The notes under the pieces: generated by a model
Seen by the model: only the letters and a program-made list of their open reading frames with translations
What the model was told of the DNA's origin: nothing
Databases searched by the model: none
Source of the DNA: Clostridia bacterium BRH_c25
GTDB taxonomy: Bacteria; Bacillota_A; Clostridia; Lutisporales; Lutisporaceae
Length of the DNA stretch: 21,616 bases
Assembly: GCA_001515955.1 (NCBI GenBank)
Contig: LOES01000099.1
Location: forward strand, 1-21,616
Direction of reading: 5' to 3'
Position numbers and translations under genes: made by a program
Part shown: positions 7,384 through 14,781 of the stretch, piece after piece
Position numbering within the stretch: position 1 is the stretch's first letter
How the letters are laid out: every line of letters begins with the position of its first letter

Positions 7384-8904
7384 TTATTGCTTAAAGGTAA
7401 CTCTGGCTAAGTTTGGTGTGTTGCCGGGATTACATTCAAAATTGTCAATATGTGCTCCAGCTGCATAAACAGCATCAGTAAAGCAGATTGGTATCATATT
7501 ATACTGTGTCCACATGTATTCCATGGCTTCATTATAGACTTTTTCTCTTTCGGCTGTATCATAAGTGCTCTTACCTTTTAAAAGATATTCATCAATTTTA
7601 GGGTTGTCTATTCTTAAAAAGCTTTTATATGTTGATGGCCATGGCATTAAGGCATGGTCAGGATCACCTGTAGTAGGAGTGGAACTCGTGATACCCATAG
7701 TAACAGTACCTTCAGCTGCTTTCGATAAGAGTGCCGCTTGTTCCATTATTTGTATTTCAGTTTCGATTCCAATTCCTTTCCACATGCTTTGTGCAATTTC
7801 GGCAACATCCATGAAGTTTCTGTCCTCGTTTGTCATGAGAACCACTTTTAAGCCATCAGCATATCCGGCTTCAGCCACCAGTTGTTTTGCCCTCTCAGGA
7901 TTATACTTATAAGGGCCTGCTTTCTTATAGCCAAAAACTGTAGGTGCCATTAAAGAGTCTGCTAATTTTGCACTGCCGCTATATACGGAATCAACAATAT
8001 CCGGCATATTCAGAGAAATGACAAGGGCTTCCCTGATTCTAATATCATTAAAAGGCTCTAAGGACATGTTCATTGTTATGTATGAGAATTTATAACCCGG
8101 CCCTTGTATTACTTTTGTCTTGTCGTTTCCGGATAAGCGGACTGCATCATTGGCAGCAACGTCATATATAATATCTACACCGCCGGTCTCCAGTTCGATA
8201 GATCTGTTTGTCGGTTCTGTTATAACTCTGTATACAAGCTTGCTGAATACAGGCTTTTCATCCCAATATTTCTCATTTCTTTCAAGAACGAGGCTATCGC
8301 CTGTGATCCAGTCCTTAAGAATAAATGAACCTGTCCCTACGGGGTTCCTTCCATAAGCTTCAGCACCCATTTCTTCCATTGCCTTTTTGTTTATGATATC
8401 ACCTCTGGAAGAAGCAAGGTAATTGTATATTGGAGCAAATGGATATTTAACTTTTACATCAATTGTTAATTCGTCAATTACTTTAGTTCCTTCACCATCA
8501 AAAGCAGAAAACATTGATGCACTGCCTCTTTCCTGTGTTGCGCGCTGTAATGAATATCTTACATCTTCAGCAGTTAATTTCTCACCGTTTGAAAAGTAAA
8601 CATTGTCCCTTAAATAGAAACGTACAGTTAAATCGTCTATGACTTCCCATTTCTCTGCCAGGCATGGTACTATCTGGCCGTTTTCATCCTGTGCTACTAA
8701 TGTGTCGTAGACAACACGCTGTACGGCAAAATTTGCCAGAGCGGTACTGTTGTGCGGATCCAAAGTAGCCGGTTCTGCTCTTATTGCAACCAGTAAATCA
8801 TCTTTTGAAGAATCATTATTCACAGCATTGGATTGACCTGAAGAACAGGCTGTTGTGAATAACATTATCGTACATAATAATAATACCAGGAGCTTGTTTT
8901 TCAT
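7384..8904 (-). CDS. ABC transporter solute-binding lipoprotein, family 5 (peptide/nickel/opine type)
   Basis: A 506-residue extracellular lipoprotein. The signal peptide is MKNKLLVLLLCTIMLFTTAC with Cys20 as the lipidated residue. The mature part begins with LLVAIRAEPATLDPHNS, followed by VVYDTLVAQDENGQIVPCLAEKWE, the standard opening of the SBP_bac_5 fold. RNPVGTGSFILKDW and YNPERAKQLVAEAGY are also family motifs. It captures a peptide-like solute for the permeases encoded downstream. The ATG is preceded by a strong AGGAGGG site. It is the first gene of the minus-strand operon, divergent from the RpiR-type regulator, and is followed by a stable stem-loop before the next gene. Confidence 0.94.
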   Translation of the reverse strand: MKNKLLVLLLCTIMLFTTACSSGQSNAVNNDSSKDDLLVAIRAEPATLDPHNSTALANFAVQRVVYDTLVAQDENGQIVPCLAEKWEVIDDLTVRFYLRDNVYFSNGEKLTAEDVRYSLQRATQERGSASMFSAFDGEGTKVIDELTIDVKVKYPFAPIYNYLASSRGDIINKKAMEEMGAEAYGRNPVGTGSFILKDWITGDSLVLERNEKYWDEKPVFSKLVYRVITEPTNRSIELETGGVDIIYDVAANDAVRLSGNDKTKVIQGPGYKFSYITMNMSLEPFNDIRIREALVISLNMPDIVDSVYSGSAKLADSLMAPTVFGYKKAGPYKYNPERAKQLVAEAGYADGLKVVLMTNEDRNFMDVAEIAQSMWKGIGIETEIQIMEQAALLSKAAEGTVTMGITSSTPTTGDPDHALMPWPSTYKSFLRIDNPKIDEYLLKGKSTYDTAEREKVYNEAMEYMWTQYNMIPICFTDAVYAAGAHIDNFECNPGNTPNLARVTFKQ

Positions 8905-8995
8905 TTATTACCCTCCTTTTAAAACTTTATTACAATATTTATAGTAGCACAGCACAATCCGAAAGTAAACTATTTTATATACTATTATCAAATAT

Positions 8996-9024
8996 AATAT
9001 ATAAAATTATTTATTTTTTGTGAA
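8996..9024 (-). promoter_or_regulatory. Candidate sigma-A promoter of the transporter operon
   Basis: On the minus strand TTCACA (9024-9019) and TATATT (9001-8996) are separated by exactly 17 bases. This would give a leader of roughly 85 bases before the binding-protein ATG. A weaker alternative, TTTACT-17-TACTAT, lies closer to the gene. The divergent spacer is very A+T-rich, so chance matches are likely. Confidence 0.4.
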
Positions 9025-9115
9025 GTACAGCTATCTTTTTCTTGCAAAATAAACAATTATAAATACTTTTTTATAAATATTAAAGAATATTATATACTTC
9101 TTTGGCCTTGCTCTA

Positions 9116-9144
9116 TTGAACAGTTGTAAAATGTAATATATAAT
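9116..9144 (+). promoter_or_regulatory. Candidate sigma-A promoter of the RpiR-type regulator
   Basis: TTGAAC (9116-9121) and a perfect TATAAT (9139-9144) are separated by 17 bases, ending about 37 bases before the ATG. The implied transcription start lies near 9151. This is one of the best sigma-A matches in the window. Confidence 0.6.
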
Positions 9145-9181
9145 GTTAATATAGTATTTTTTAAAATATCCGGAGGATTTT

Positions 9182-10060
9182 ATGTCAAAACAATTATTAC
9201 CCAGCCCAATGGAGAGTATTAAAATGGAATATAATAACCTTAGCAAAGCTCAAAAAAAAATTGCTGATTTTTTGTTAAGCCGGGAAGATATCGGAGGCTT
9301 TCTTTCCCTTAACGAGCTTAGTGATCAAGCAGGCGTAACAGCGGTAACAGTTGTAAAGTTCTGCAAAAGAATCGGATATAATACTTTTAGTGATTTCAAA
9401 AGAGATTGTCAGAATTATCTTCAATCTATGATATTTCCGCGTAATGTAGTAAGGTTCGATTATGAGGATATTTCCGGATCATTAGATAACACCCTTCAGA
9501 AAGCTATTGATAATGAAATATCTCTAGTTAAAGAAACCCTTGAGCACATCAGTTATGAAAACATTAATCAAGCAATAAAGATGATTATAAATTGCAGGAA
9601 AGTGTATATAGCTGCAAAAGGCATAACTATACCGGTAGCACAAATATTGCAGACCAGGCTTGATTTTTTATGTATTGAGTCTGAACTGATAAAAATGGAT
9701 AATATCAACCTTTTACCACGACGAATAGTTAACTGCAACGAAAAGGATGTTTTTATAATCTTTTCTTTTCCTAATTATACTCTAGCCCTGGGAGACCTTG
9801 CGAAATGTGTAAAAAGCTTGGGTTGTCAGGTTATTTGTATTACGGATAAAACAGTTTCTCCGCCTGCTTGCTATTCTGACATTCTGCTTCTTTGTCAAAC
9901 GGCAAGTACGATTTTTTATAATTCGATGACTGCACCAAGTTCTCTAGTTAACATAATTGCCACACTTTTAGCCATAGAGCTTAATGATGTGTTAAAAGAT
10001 AACAAACCGGAGATTAAAAGATTGTCTCAATATTTCAATGATAAAAATTGTTTGAGATAA
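9182..10060 (+). CDS. MurR/RpiR family transcriptional regulator (HTH_6 + SIS)
   Basis: A 292-residue regulator. The N-terminal HTH (about residues 8-80) contains NNLSKAQKKIADFLL, then LSLNELSDQAGVTAVTVVKFCKRIGYNTFSDFK, the standard RpiR pattern. A SIS domain follows (about 120-265), with VYIAAKGITIPVAQILQTRL and DVFIIFSFPNYTLAL; the usual phospho-sugar-binding serine loop looks altered (AAKG rather than G-x-G-x-S), so the ligand may not be a classic sugar phosphate. GGAGG lies just upstream of the ATG. Divergence from the binding-protein gene makes it the likely regulator of that operon; no clear operator palindrome was found. Confidence 0.9.
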   Translation: MSKQLLPSPMESIKMEYNNLSKAQKKIADFLLSREDIGGFLSLNELSDQAGVTAVTVVKFCKRIGYNTFSDFKRDCQNYLQSMIFPRNVVRFDYEDISGSLDNTLQKAIDNEISLVKETLEHISYENINQAIKMIINCRKVYIAAKGITIPVAQILQTRLDFLCIESELIKMDNINLLPRRIVNCNEKDVFIIFSFPNYTLALGDLAKCVKSLGCQVICITDKTVSPPACYSDILLLCQTASTIFYNSMTAPSSLVNIIATLLAIELNDVLKDNKPEIKRLSQYFNDKNCLR

Positions 10061-10152
10061 GTATTGATTCCTTAAGGCACCGCAGTTTCGCACTTATTTG
10101 CTTGAGGCACTAAAAAGAGAAAAGCAAATCAAAAACTAACACGTATTGAAAA

Positions 10153-10177
10153 AGGACATATCATGATGATATATCCT
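10153..10177. terminator. Bidirectional intrinsic terminator between convergent regulators
   Basis: AGGACATATCAT (10153-10164) and ATGATATATCCT (10166-10177) form a 12-base stem with one G-U pair. On the minus strand it is followed by TTTTTC, fitting the end of the sigma-54 activator transcript. On the plus strand it is preceded by AAAAA and followed by a T-rich stretch, fitting the RpiR-type gene. Confidence 0.6.
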
Positions 10178-10214
10178 ACCTTTACTTATTTATTTCAAGC
10201 CTTCCCGTGATTGC

Positions 10215-10272
10215 AATATCTGAAGGTATACCGGGATGCTTGCATCATACCTTGAAAAACTTGCATATTGGT
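10215..10272 (-). repeat. 58-base dispersed repeat, copy A
   Basis: This segment matches 18937-18994 at about 50 of 58 positions without gaps. It contains an imperfect inverted repeat (AAGGTAT...ATACCTT). It lies about 60 bases beyond the stop of the minus-strand sigma-54 activator gene. See the second copy and the corresponding finding. Confidence 0.8.
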
Positions 10273-10333
10273 TTTGCTCCTCCAAATCCAGGGCAATTAT
10301 CTGTAATGTGCTTTCATCATTCGTGTGCACTCA

Positions 10334-11737
10334 CTATTGGACTCGTTTTGTTGTATTATTGAATTTCACTCCAAGTTTTTTCATTTTTCTTACGAGAGTT
10401 GACTGGTTGATCTTCAGCGCTACAGCTGCCTTACGGGCACTGCCGTATTTTGTCAGCGCTTTTTTTATGAGGTTTATTTCTACAGCTGACACCGCATCTT
10501 TTATAGGAGCAATTTCATCGATATCAATAAGCTGAGTATTAAAAGTACTTTCCGAGTAAAATTTGGCTGGAAGATCGCTGGGGATAATTACATCGTTAGT
10601 GGTTAGAATGACCAGATTTTCAATCAGGTTTTCTAATTCCCGTATATTCCCAGGCCAATTATATTTCAAGAAAATATCTATTACCTGGTGTGATATGACT
10701 TTTTTTAGGCCATACTTATCGCCGAATTTTGCTAGAAAGCTGTTTACAAGGTCAGGAATATCCTCAGGACGTTCACGCAAAGGCGGAATATTGAATGTAA
10801 CTACATTTAACCTGTAGAAAAGATCCTCCCTGAAAGTGCCCTTTTTTATCATTGCATCCAGCTCCTTATTGGTAGCTGCAATGACTCTTACATTGAGTTT
10901 GATTGGCTTTGTTCCGCCAACACGCATAATCTCCTTTTCCTGCAGTACCCGCAGCAGCTTAACTTGCAAGCTTAGCGGAATTTCAGCAACCTCATCGAGA
11001 AATATAGTGCCGTTATCGGCCAATTCAAACATGCCTGGCTTGCCCTTGTTATTTGCTCCGGTAAAAGCACCTTTTTCATAGCCAAAAAGCTCTGATTCCA
11101 TGAGTTGTTCAGGGATGGCACCACAATTGACCTTGATAAAAGGGGAATCCTTTTTATCGCTGGATAAGAATATGGCTTTAGCTATGATTTCTTTACCGGT
11201 TCCTGATTCGCCTTGAATCAAAACTGTGCTATCAAAATTCCCCATCCATACTGCATTGTTGAATATATCCTGAATAATTGGGTTTGACATAACCGCGCCC
11301 AGCTGATCTTTTATCTGCATGGAATGAAGAAGTGACAGTTCTTTTTTTTGCATTATAATCAAATGGTTCTTGCTTTCCAGGTGTTGTTTGAGTTTACTCA
11401 ACTCGGTAATATCGCGGACATTATTTACCACGTAGGCAATATTACCGTTTTTATCAAATATAGGATTACTGGTAATTAAAATATGCTTATCGGTTTTAGA
11501 ATAATACATCATTCTTGTTACTTTCTGTTTTTTCTCAAGAACGTTAAGAGTAGGAGATATGGAATTGATTCTTCCCGGCAGCTCTCGGACCGACATACCG
11601 ACAATTTCTTTGCGTTTCATGCCATGGATTTGCTCCCATGAATTATTGACATATAGGATGTTCCCTTTCCCGTCAGCTATCCAAACTCCATCATAAAATG
11701 ACTCAAGTATTTCCTCAAGACTAACACCACTTAGCAT
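10334..11737 (-). CDS. PAS-domain sigma-54-dependent transcriptional activator
   Basis: A 467-residue enhancer-binding protein. A PAS domain covers about residues 5-110 (DGVWIADGKGNILYVNNSWEQ, then VVNNVRDITE). The AAA+ domain has Walker A GESGTGKE at 176-183, the sigma-54 contact loop GAFTGA at 223-228, Walker B GTIFLDEV at 243-250 and the arginine-finger region FREDLFYRLNV. The C-terminal helix-turn-helix (SARKAAVALKINQSTLVRKM) is of the TyrR/Fis kind. The ATG has GGAGGAG upstream. No receiver domain is present, so the PAS domain probably senses a small molecule directly. It is divergent from a catabolic operon with a -24/-12 promoter, which it very likely controls. Confidence 0.95.
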   Translation of the reverse strand: MLSGVSLEEILESFYDGVWIADGKGNILYVNNSWEQIHGMKRKEIVGMSVRELPGRINSISPTLNVLEKKQKVTRMMYYSKTDKHILITSNPIFDKNGNIAYVVNNVRDITELSKLKQHLESKNHLIIMQKKELSLLHSMQIKDQLGAVMSNPIIQDIFNNAVWMGNFDSTVLIQGESGTGKEIIAKAIFLSSDKKDSPFIKVNCGAIPEQLMESELFGYEKGAFTGANNKGKPGMFELADNGTIFLDEVAEIPLSLQVKLLRVLQEKEIMRVGGTKPIKLNVRVIAATNKELDAMIKKGTFREDLFYRLNVVTFNIPPLRERPEDIPDLVNSFLAKFGDKYGLKKVISHQVIDIFLKYNWPGNIRELENLIENLVILTTNDVIIPSDLPAKFYSESTFNTQLIDIDEIAPIKDAVSAVEINLIKKALTKYGSARKAAVALKINQSTLVRKMKKLGVKFNNTTKRVQ

Positions 11738-11780
11738 TGTTTCACTCCTCCATGCTTCATAGTCATATGTATTAGTATAT

Positions 11781-11809
11781 AGTATATATGATAAAATGCA
11801 TCACTGCAA
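11781..11809 (-). promoter_or_regulatory. Candidate promoter of the activator gene with an overlapping half-site
   Basis: On the minus strand TTGCAG (11809-11804) and TATACT (11786-11781) are 17 bases apart, about 45 bases from the ATG. The -35 is a poor match. The same stretch reads TATTGCAGTGATGCATTTTAT, which shares TATTGCA and CATTTTAT with an arm of the 11949-11988 palindrome. Binding of the activator here could give autorepression. Confidence 0.35.
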
Positions 11810-11948
11810 TATAAGTGTTTTTCAGGTAAATAGATTGAGATAAACAAATATCTATTGGTGAAGCTTTCATCTAGGTTGATAAAATAGGCTTTCAAGCTTG
11901 TTTTGTAGGATTTTACATTTATAGGATATATATTTATTATTAAAAATT

Positions 11949-11988
11949 ATGATGCAATAAAGCATAAATATATGCACTATTGCATCAT
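11949..11988. promoter_or_regulatory. Candidate upstream activator site of the sigma-54 regulator
   Basis: ATGATGCAATA (11949-11959) and TATTGCATCAT (11978-11988) are perfect 11-base inverted arms, with an inner GCAT...ATGC palindrome between them. The centre is about 184 bases upstream of the -12 element, a normal enhancer distance for sigma-54 promoters. The symmetry fits a dimeric Fis/TyrR-like HTH. Function is inferred from position. Confidence 0.6.
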
Positions 11989-12138
11989 TTTATGTGTCTG
12001 AATATCCATCAGACCAATATACAGGGTTTTTTTTATCTGCTTAATAATAGCTGTAAATTCAAGTAATATGTTGGACTCTGCCAGAGTTAGCAAGGGAAGT
12101 TATTCTGATAAGGTGTATTTTATACAAGTAGCTAAAGT

Positions 12139-12154
12139 TGGCATGGATCTTGCC
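12139..12154 (+). promoter_or_regulatory. Sigma-54 (-24/-12) promoter of the catabolic operon
   Basis: TGGCATGGATCTTGCC matches the consensus TGGCAC-N5-TTGCW, with the invariant GG (12140-12141) and GC (12152-12153) exactly 10 bases apart. Transcription would start near 12165, leaving about 130 bases of leader before the first gene. A sigma-54 activator gene is divergent from it, which strongly supports the call. Confidence 0.85.
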
Positions 12155-12232
12155 TTATTACATAGGTGGATCCAATTTCTTTGAATGCAAAGTAAATACT
12201 TAAGTATTTCAAAAACATATAGGAGGGACAAT

Positions 12233-12284
12233 ATGGAATTTTGATTATTCCGGTTACAAGCATTATGTACAAAAAAATATGTGA
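12233..12284 (+). pseudogene. Frameshifted N-terminal coding relic or tiny leader frame
   Basis: An excellent site AGGAGGG precedes an ATG that is stopped after three codons (MEF, TGA). If one T of the TTTT run at 12239-12242 is removed, the frame reads MEFDYSGYKHYVQKNM and stops at 12284, which looks like authentic protein. The strong ribosome site in front of a stopped frame suggests the remains of a lost first gene, though a regulatory leader cannot be excluded. I do not recognise the protein. Confidence 0.35.
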
Positions 12285-12295
12285 GGAGTGTTGAC

Positions 12296-13495
12296 ATGGA
12301 AGAAAAAAAATACACCGCTATACAAAAAGTGGCAGTTTTGTCAATAGCCATGCTTGTTTACACCACCAGTTTGGCTAATTCGTCGCTGGGAGCAATAGCG
12401 AATGCATTCCCAGATCTGGATGCCCTGACTATTAAGCAGACTTCGACAATACCGCCTCTGATGATGATACCATTTGGGCTGTTGGCCGGATTCCTGGTCC
12501 GCTTTATGAGAAAAAAAACTGTCATACTTATAGCTATAGTGCTTGAATTTGTAGGTGGAATAGCCCCTGCAATATATAATAAGGATTTCACTTTCATACT
12601 GGCCTCCAGATATGTTTTCGGCGCCGGCTTCGGGCTTATCTTTCCTTTCCTGGTTTCCGTAATTGCCGATCTCTTCAAAGGAGATGAGCGGCGAGATATG
12701 ATGGGCTATAAAGGCTCATTTTCTGCATTGTCCGGAATAATCTGCTCTTTACTCGGTGGTTATCTGGCAAGTATACACTGGAGTTATGCCTTCTATGGAA
12801 TGTTTATTATTGTTCCGGTCTTTTTCCTGGTTCTGTTCAAGATGCCGCATCCGGAGGAGCATGCAGTGGAAAAAGCGGAAGTTAAGGCACCAATCCGTTT
12901 AATACCAAAACTAAATACCAATGGATGGGTAATCATAGGGTTTAACCTGTTATTCAACATTATGATGTTTACCTATACCTCGAACCTGGCAATCGTGATG
13001 GCAAAGGACAAAATAACCAATCCGGCAGGCGCGGGTGCTACACTAGCCGTAAACACAGGGATAGCATTTTTGACAGGAATATTTTTCGGAAAGCTTGTAA
13101 AGCCGGTATTTAAAAAATACACCCTTGTATTTGCTTTATTAATGATCGGCAGTTCCTTTGTTACATTGATTTATGCCGCACGATATCTGCATTTTGCTAT
13201 TGCAGCCTGCTTGTACGGAATCGGATTCGGTACATATAATGCCGACATTGCACTTACATTGATGGATCGGGTCCCCAAGGAAGAATCATCCCTGGTCATG
13301 AGTCTATATCTTTGCGCGCAGGGTCTCGGACAATACTTGTGTCCTCCTGTAGTGGCACTACTTACAGGTGCGCTGGGATTTCAAGGCACCAGGTCTCCAT
13401 GGATGGTTGCAGGGCCGTCGCTTATTATTGCCGCTGCTATACTTGCAGCTGTTAAAATCTATGAAAAAAAGAAGGGTTCTCCGCTTTGGACCTAG
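12296..13495 (+). CDS. MFS transporter, first gene of the sigma-54 operon
   Basis: A 399-residue major facilitator with about twelve hydrophobic segments. The loop after helix 2 is AGFLVRFMRKKTVIL, a degenerate form of the MFS signature, and a hydrophilic middle loop (HPEEHAVEKAEVKAPIR) separates the two halves. FGAGFGLIFPF and YGIGFGTYNADIAL are typical glycine-rich helices. The ATG at 12296 is favoured because GAGGAG lies 7 bases upstream; a GTG five codons earlier would overlap that site. It probably imports the organic compound broken down by the following three enzymes. No close characterised relative can be named. Confidence 0.88.
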   Translation: MEEKKYTAIQKVAVLSIAMLVYTTSLANSSLGAIANAFPDLDALTIKQTSTIPPLMMIPFGLLAGFLVRFMRKKTVILIAIVLEFVGGIAPAIYNKDFTFILASRYVFGAGFGLIFPFLVSVIADLFKGDERRDMMGYKGSFSALSGIICSLLGGYLASIHWSYAFYGMFIIVPVFFLVLFKMPHPEEHAVEKAEVKAPIRLIPKLNTNGWVIIGFNLLFNIMMFTYTSNLAIVMAKDKITNPAGAGATLAVNTGIAFLTGIFFGKLVKPVFKKYTLVFALLMIGSSFVTLIYAARYLHFAIAACLYGIGFGTYNADIALTLMDRVPKEESSLVMSLYLCAQGLGQYLCPPVVALLTGALGFQGTRSPWMVAGPSLIIAAAILAAVKIYEKKKGSPLWT

Positions 13496-13522
13496 TTCTT
13501 ATAACTTTAGGGGGAATGTATC

Positions 13523-14383
13523 GTGAGAGAAATTTTACAAGGGGTCGTAGATCTGCATATCCATGCAGGTCCGTCTGTAGCCGCAAGAGAAGTGGATGCG
13601 GCGGAGATGCTTAAGGAAGCAATAGCTGCAGGATATAAGGCCTTTGTCATCAAAGATCATTATTTTCCTACAATGATGAGCGCTACACTGGTTGAAAAAC
13701 ATATTGGAAATGGGGCAACTCTTGTTTTCGGTGGTATTGCCATGAATAATTCGGTAGGCCTGTTCAATATCAAAGCTGTTGATTCAGCGTATAATATGGG
13801 CGCTAAGTTTGTCAACATGCCGACGGTTTCGGCCAAGAGGCACATTGACTCCCATAAGGGCAGGCATTTTGCCGGCGCAGGCAGCTCGGAAGTTGAAGAA
13901 GAGCCTGTTTATTACCTGGATGAGAAAGGCAATCTGAAAGCTGAGGTTGTTAAGTTTCTCAACTATATGGCTGCAAAGCCTGACTTAATTCTTGCTACAG
14001 GACATGGAAGTCCTGTAGAAATTGATGCACTTATTAACGAAGGCGTCAGAGCCGGAGTAAAGAAAATTCTGGTCAATCACCCGTTTCTAACAGTAAATGC
14101 CAGTATGGAGCAAATTACAAGGTGGAGCAAGCTGGGGGCCTATATTGAGTTGAACAGCAGCGCGTTCCCCAAGTTTGTCCCATTGGATGTCGCCGGTAAA
14201 ATTTTAGAAAATGTCGACATAGAGCAAATTGTAGTTGACACTGATTCCGGTCAAAAGGGTGGAGGATCCCCCGTGGATTCACTCTATAGGTTTGTTGGGC
14301 TTCTCATGAATGATCTGAAAGTTTCGGAACAGAAAATCAATATGATGACAAAAGAAACACCAAGTAAATTATTAGGAATATAA
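13523..14383 (+). CDS. DUF6282-type amidohydrolase-like metal enzyme
   Basis: A 286-residue soluble protein starting VVDLHIHAGPS, the DxHxH metal motif of the amidohydrolase/PHP-like TIM-barrel group. Other likely ligand regions are VIKDHYFPT near 44-52, ATGHGSP near 158-164, LVNHPF near 178-183 and VVDTDSGQKGGG near 238-249. The pattern agrees with the DUF6282 family, whose reaction is not established as far as I know. Hydrolysis of a lactone, amide or ring bond is a reasonable guess. It starts with GTG, preceded by AGGGGG 8 bases upstream, and lies 27 bases after the transporter gene, ahead of the cupin and aldolase genes. Confidence 0.75.
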   Translation: MREILQGVVDLHIHAGPSVAAREVDAAEMLKEAIAAGYKAFVIKDHYFPTMMSATLVEKHIGNGATLVFGGIAMNNSVGLFNIKAVDSAYNMGAKFVNMPTVSAKRHIDSHKGRHFAGAGSSEVEEEPVYYLDEKGNLKAEVVKFLNYMAAKPDLILATGHGSPVEIDALINEGVRAGVKKILVNHPFLTVNASMEQITRWSKLGAYIELNSSAFPKFVPLDVAGKILENVDIEQIVVDTDSGQKGGGSPVDSLYRFVGLLMNDLKVSEQKINMMTKETPSKLLGI

Positions 14384-14402
14384 AATTAAGGAGGAAGAGA
14401 AA

Positions 14403-14771
14403 ATGGCAATTAAAGATTTGGTAACAGGAAATATGTACGATCAGGACAATCCTGATTGGAAGCAAGTGACTCCCCGTGCAAAAAGGCTTGCAATTCCAGG
14501 CTCGGCTTCAACAGTTGCCTTGAGTGTTATAGAATACAACCCCGAAAGTAAAGAGCGTCCGCCCCACACCCATGTCAATGAGCAGATTACAATAATCCTT
14601 GAGGGCGACGGAAATTTCATAATTGACGGTGTCAAATATCCGGTTAAGCCAGGATGGTTTGCTGTAATCCCCTCAAATGTACCACACTGCTTTGAGTCAG
14701 GCTCTAATACCAAGAAAATCTTAAATCTTGACATTTTTACACCTGCCAGGGATGAATTTTTCAGAAAGTGA
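14403..14771 (+). CDS. Cupin-domain protein
   Basis: A 122-residue single-domain cupin. Motif 1 is PPHTHVNEQITIILEGDG (His, His, Glu metal ligands) and motif 2 is PGWFAVIPSNVPHCFE with the fourth ligand His. Small cupins of this sort act as isomerases, epimerases, lyases or dioxygenases on sugars and organic acids, or as sensors. The ATG has a strong AAGGAGG site, 19 bases after the preceding stop. Its place between a metal hydrolase and an aldolase suggests an isomerisation step or metabolite sensing, but this is inference. Confidence 0.88.
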   Translation: MAIKDLVTGNMYDQDNPDWKQVTPRAKRLAIPGSASTVALSVIEYNPESKERPPHTHVNEQITIILEGDGNFIIDGVKYPVKPGWFAVIPSNVPHCFESGSNTKKILNLDIFTPARDEFFRK

Positions 14772-14781
14772 GGTCAAATGA

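Noticed and set aside
9031..9246. Minus-strand open frame over the divergent promoter region and the start of the RpiR-type gene
   Set aside because: Composed of Ile/Tyr/Lys/Asn-rich text expected from A+T-rich DNA, overlaps a well-supported gene and promoter.
3674..10113. Shared GAGGCACTAA at 3674-3683 and 10104-10113, each with another GGCAC nearby
   Set aside because: Only ten bases match and the spacing to the second GGCAC differs, so common origin is not supported.
10236..11081. Several plus-strand open frames over the sigma-54 activator gene
   Set aside because: They are antisense to a gene with complete PAS, AAA+ and HTH motifs, and none has a credible ribosome site.
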